A stretch of DNA of 23,626 bases from Salivita marina (GTDB taxonomy: Bacteria; Pseudomonadota; Gammaproteobacteria; Pseudomonadales; Azotimanducaceae), in contig JAYQNS010000005.1 in the NCBI GenBank assembly GCA_038144425.1, forward strand, positions 1 to 23,626, written 5' to 3'. Under the pieces are notes generated by a model. The model was not told the DNA's origin. It saw only the letters and a list, made by a program, of their open reading frames with translations, and made no database searches. The number at the start of each line of letters is the position of its first letter. Position 1 is the first letter of the stretch. Both the position numbers and the translations under genes were made by a program. Shown here piece after piece: positions 21,221 to 23,626 of the stretch.

Positions 21221-21225
21221 GCTTA
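21216..21225. promoter_or_regulatory. AAAGCGCTTA palindrome (second LacI-type site)
   Basis: Nine of ten bases match the perfect palindrome TAAGCGCTTA found upstream of lacI at 8711-8720. The central CG and short A/T arms resemble LacI-family operators. It lies 166 bp upstream of the GH16 start and next to the operator at 21234. Binding by the lacI product encoded in this window is a testable guess. Confidence 0.4.
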
Positions 21226-21233
21226 TTTTTTAT

Positions 21234-21245
21234 GACAACGCTGTC
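21234..21245. promoter_or_regulatory. GACAACGCTGTC operator, GH16 promoter proximal
   Basis: This 12-bp site is the exact reverse complement of the site at 21314-21325 and differs in one base from the perfect palindrome at 22815-22826. It lies in the AT-rich part of the promoter region, where binding could block RNA polymerase. The form GACARCGYTGTC is typical of LacI-family operators with a central CG. Confidence 0.65.
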
Positions 21246-21312
21246 TTTTTATTGAAAAAACAAAGGCCCACGAGCCCCATGTTTTTTCTAGCGTTCTGCC
21301 ATCCCGGGATGA

Positions 21313-21326
21313 TGACAGCGTTGTCA
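21313..21326. promoter_or_regulatory. TGACAGCGTTGTCA operator, GH16 promoter distal
   Basis: A 14-bp near-palindrome, 80 bp from the proximal copy (centre to centre) and in the opposite orientation. On the minus strand it lies just downstream of a TTGACA hexamer (21339-21334). Two spaced sites around one promoter suggest cooperative or loop-type repression, which is known for LacI-family proteins; that is inference here. Confidence 0.65.
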
Positions 21327-21343
21327 CCCCTCTTGTCAACCCC

Positions 21344-22774
21344 CTAGGCGGCGCCGCGCCGGTCCTCTAGGGCCTCTCGAACCTCATGAGCCCGCGCCTC
21401 CGTGAGGGGATAGAGGGCCACGAGCACAATGGCTAAAAGGGAACTGAACGCCGGCACCCCAGCGTCCAACAACCGCATAAAAACCAGCGTTTCCGGGGCT
21501 TGCGCACCCCCTAGGGCAACGTCAAAGCCAGTCAGATTGAGCAGCAGTCCTCCGCCTAGAATAGCTGCGGACATCCCCAGCTTCACCACCCACCAATAGA
21601 TCGACGCAAACATGCCCTCCCGACGCTCCCCCGTCTCCCATTCATCGAGATCGCAAACATCGGCAATCATGGACCCCATGAGGGTAAACAGCGCACCGAG
21701 CCCGAAGGCCATAAAGGGCGCCGGCAGGAGCAAAAGCCAGGGCGCCTCCGGGTCATAGCAAAACCACTTGGCTAGATAGCCCAGCACGCTAACCCCGATG
21801 GCCGCAAAGAAGGTCTGGCGCTTCCCAAGGTGGGAAGACAGGGTCGTTACGAGGGCAATGACCGCAAAGGTCGAAACCGCAGAAAGGGTCCCAGCCCAAC
21901 CGATGTATTCCGCCGCTAATGCCTCGTCCCCCCCAAAAACATAAAAGATGATGACGTAGGCCTGGAAAGAGGAGACCAAAATAAAGCCGTTGAAGACCAG
22001 AAAGGTGGCCCCGCAAAGCAGTAGGAAGGGACGGAAGCGAAGTGTTAGCGCAAAGCCGCGAAAGAATCCCCGGATCGCCTCACCTACCTTGGAGCCTTCC
22101 GCCCCCGGAATCTCCGCAGCGCGCTGGAAACGCTCACGCAGAAAAATCGCCGGCAGCACCCCAAATATCATAGCCGTCAAACCCACGAGAATCCCGAGCC
22201 CCGCAGCGCCCTCAACGACATTGGGGAAAAGGTCCTCGTTGTACATGAAGGCTAGAAACCAGGGCGCGATCACGTAAGCCAGCTGGCCTAGGGCGTTCTG
22301 AACGCCCATAACCCGGGTGCGCTCATGATAATCAGGGGTGAGCTCATAGCCGAGCGCCACCCAGGGGGTCACAAATACCGTATAGGCGAGATAGAACAGA
22401 ATGGAACCCAGCAAAAAGAAGGTGAAATAGAACGACTCGCTCTGCCCCTCTGGCAACTGCCATAGGAGCGCGAAAATCACCCCCACGGCCAGCGCTCCGG
22501 AGAAGATGTAGGGGCGGCGTCGGCCCCAGCGAGAACGGGTGTGGTCCGATAGGTACCCCATGAGCGGATCCGTCAAAGCATCCACGAGTCGCGGCAGTGC
22601 GCCCAGCAAGCCCACGAGCGCCGGATCCATACCCAGCCCGAGATTCAACACGATGGTCATCCCACCGATCGCCGCCGCCAGTAGATTATTGACGAAGGCT
22701 CCAGCCCCGTAGGCCAGCTTCTGCCCCAGAGAGACGCGATCCGCCTCCCCCACCGTCAGCACGCTGTGCGACAT
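21344..22774 (-). CDS. GPH-type MFS symporter for sugars/oligosaccharides
   Basis: Inner-membrane cation symporter of the glycoside-pentoside-hexuronide branch of MFS, 476 aa with about 12 membrane helices. The family marker is DALTDPLMGYLSDHTRSRWG followed by RRRP in the helix 2-3 region; GMFASIYWWVVKLG in the C-terminal half is another typical block, here after the acidic cytoplasmic loop CDLDEWETGERRE. The frame is open to 22828, but the ATG at 22774 has AAGGGGAG just upstream and gives the start MSHSVLTVGEADRVSLG; the longer form would run through the operator. Transport of glucose or laminari-oligosaccharides is inferred from context and from the shared operator. It is transcribed towards the GH16 operon but separated from it by 293 bp with its own operators. 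Confidence 0.9.
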   Translation of the reverse strand: MSHSVLTVGEADRVSLGQKLAYGAGAFVNNLLAAAIGGMTIVLNLGLGMDPALVGLLGALPRLVDALTDPLMGYLSDHTRSRWGRRRPYIFSGALAVGVIFALLWQLPEGQSESFYFTFFLLGSILFYLAYTVFVTPWVALGYELTPDYHERTRVMGVQNALGQLAYVIAPWFLAFMYNEDLFPNVVEGAAGLGILVGLTAMIFGVLPAIFLRERFQRAAEIPGAEGSKVGEAIRGFFRGFALTLRFRPFLLLCGATFLVFNGFILVSSFQAYVIIFYVFGGDEALAAEYIGWAGTLSAVSTFAVIALVTTLSSHLGKRQTFFAAIGVSVLGYLAKWFCYDPEAPWLLLLPAPFMAFGLGALFTLMGSMIADVCDLDEWETGERREGMFASIYWWVVKLGMSAAILGGGLLLNLTGFDVALGGAQAPETLVFMRLLDAGVPAFSSLLAIVLVALYPLTEARAHEVREALEDRRGAA

Positions 22775-22813
22775 GGCACTCCCCTTCACTTTTTTCTTGA
22801 GAAGAGCAGTCAA

Positions 22814-22827
22814 TGACAACGTTGTCA
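22814..22827. promoter_or_regulatory. TGACAACGTTGTCA operator between symporter and phosphatase genes
   Basis: A perfect 14-bp palindrome in the 117-bp divergent region, 40 bp upstream of the symporter ATG and 64 bp upstream of the phosphatase ATG. On the minus strand it overlaps a TTGACA hexamer (22828-22823) that could be the -35 box of the symporter promoter. It matches the two operators in front of the GH16 operon, so both transcription units are probably under the same regulator. Apart from this site, the divergent region holds only the two ribosome-binding zones. Confidence 0.75.
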
Positions 22828-22891
22828 ATTGCCATGCGCCCGTCGCGGAGCTGTGCGATTCTTTCTGCCTGCATATTCGCTGGATTCCACC

Positions 22892-23590
22892 ATGACCCCA
22901 GATCGCATCATCGCCATTCCCGGCGCCGTCAACCTGCGCGACTTCGGCGGCTACCTAGGTCACCAGCAACACTCGATTCGTCGCGGAAAGCTTTTCCGCT
23001 CCGGCGCCATGGATCGCCTAGGGGAGGACGGGATTGCCCAGTTCAATGCCCTTGGCATTCAAACGATTTGCGACCTACGGCGCCCCGAGGAGCGAGTCCA
23101 GGAGCCCACGCCGGACGGCATCCGCGCCAAGCGGGTAGAGATTCCCATGGACCCAGGCAGCGCCATAGCGATGCGAGCCGCCCTTGCAGATCAGGACCTC
23201 GACGCCCGAGCACGAATCGACTTTATGGTCGCCATCAACCACGAGCTCGCTGCGAGCCATCAGGACGACTACGCCCGACTCTTCGAAGCCTTGCTGCAAA
23301 CGGAAGAGGGAGGCTTTTTGGTCCACTGCGCCGCAGGAAAGGACCGCACGGGATTTGCGGCGGCTCTGATTCTCCACGCCCTCGGAGTGGAGGCATCGGC
23401 AATTCTATCGGACTACCTGTTTACGAACCTGGCCCTTGATCTAGAGGGCCACGTGCTTCCCCGAATGCGCCGCTACTACGGCGACCGACCCCTGCCAGAG
23501 CTAGAAGCCATCATGGCCATCGCCGGCGTGCGGCCTGAATATCTCCAGGCTGCCTATAACGCCATCGCCGCCGACTTCACTTCCATATAA
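22892..23590 (+). CDS. protein-tyrosine / dual-specificity phosphatase (Tyr_phosphatase3 type)
   Basis: A 232-aa cysteine-based phosphatase. The N-terminal block GAVNLRDFGGY and KLFRSGAMDRL are hallmarks of the PF13350-type family, followed by DLRRPEER. The catalytic P-loop is HCAAGKDRTG (residues 145-154), with nucleophile Cys146 and Arg152, the HCX5R(T/S) signature. No signal peptide is seen from the ATG at 22892, so it is cytoplasmic if this start is right; an in-frame TTG at 22829 would only add residues lying on the operator. No strong ribosome binding site is visible. Substrate is unknown: family members act on phosphotyrosine proteins or phosphoinositides. Why it is placed divergently next to a sugar symporter, with a shared operator, is unclear. 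Only 36 bases follow it, and I see nothing in them. Confidence 0.88.
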   Translation: MTPDRIIAIPGAVNLRDFGGYLGHQQHSIRRGKLFRSGAMDRLGEDGIAQFNALGIQTICDLRRPEERVQEPTPDGIRAKRVEIPMDPGSAIAMRAALADQDLDARARIDFMVAINHELAASHQDDYARLFEALLQTEEGGFLVHCAAGKDRTGFAAALILHALGVEASAILSDYLFTNLALDLEGHVLPRMRRYYGDRPLPELEAIMAIAGVRPEYLQAAYNAIAADFTSI

Positions 23591-23626
23591 CGTTATCTCG
23601 AGGATGCCCTTGGGATCGATCAGGAC

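Larger units (their letters stand above)
21051..21343 (-). promoter_or_regulatory. promoter/leader region of the GH16-TonB-GH3-MFS-GH operon
   Basis: A 293-bp gap with no gene, between the stop of the GPH symporter and the GH16 start. The part from about 21220 to 21300 is markedly AT-rich against a GC-rich background. It holds two TGACARCGYTGTCA-type operators, one AAGCGCTTA palindrome, and two hairpins. On the minus strand a TTGACA hexamer at 21339-21334 lies just upstream of one operator and could be a -35 box, with no convincing -10. An A/T-rich run (ATAAAAAAT, about 21236-21226) next to the other operator could be a -10. The start of transcription cannot be fixed by eye. Confidence 0.6.

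Overview
The window looks like part of a chromosome from a marine, heterotrophic gammaproteobacterium. The DNA is GC-rich, the proteins are Gram-negative in type (a TonB-dependent outer-membrane receptor and a lipoprotein glycanase), and glucose is routed into the Entner-Doudoroff pathway. Family-level placement (a Halieaceae/Cellvibrionales or Alteromonadales relative) is a guess. Almost every gene fits one job: taking up and fully catabolising a beta-1,3/1,6-glucan of the laminarin type. Substrate assignment rests on family knowledge, not on any test.

Plus-strand block (1-9868): a GH30 glucanase (5' end outside the window, one frameshift), a GH3 beta-glucosidase, zwf, pgl, edd, eda, glk and a LacI-family regulator. 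Genes from GH3 to glk are 1-19 bp apart or overlap, so they look like one operon that turns glucan-derived glucose into glucose-6-P, 6-phosphogluconate, KDPG, and finally pyruvate plus glyceraldehyde-3-P.

Minus-strand block (21050 down to 9858): a GH16 endo-beta-1,3-glucanase lipoprotein with four C-terminal beta-sandwich modules, a TonB-dependent receptor, a second and larger GH3 with an ExoP-type C-terminal domain, an MFS sugar porter, and an exported clan GH-A glycosidase. Junctions between adjacent genes are very tight, and the last gene overlaps the 3' end of lacI convergently. No SusD is present.

Right end (21344-23590): a GPH-type MFS symporter on the minus strand and a divergent Tyr/dual-specificity phosphatase on the plus strand.

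Regulation: three copies of a 14-bp palindrome of the type TGACARCGYTGTCA (one with a mismatch at one end) sit upstream of the GH16 operon (two) and between the GPH symporter and the phosphatase (one). A different palindrome, AAGCGCTTA, occurs just upstream of lacI and again in the GH16 promoter region. This suggests one or two LacI-type regulators control the locus.

Working model (inference): the GH16 on the cell surface cuts laminarin, the TonB receptor imports oligosaccharides, the exported GH-A enzyme and perhaps GH30 trim them in the periplasm, the two MFS transporters move products inward, the two signal-less GH3 enzymes release glucose in the cytoplasm, and Glk-Zwf-Pgl-Edd-Eda burn it.

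Caution: four genes (GH30, GH-A, TonB receptor, GH16) are broken by single-base shifts, nearly all explained by one missing base, often in a short C or G run. This looks more like residual sequencing error than gene decay, so I annotate these as whole genes with frameshifts.
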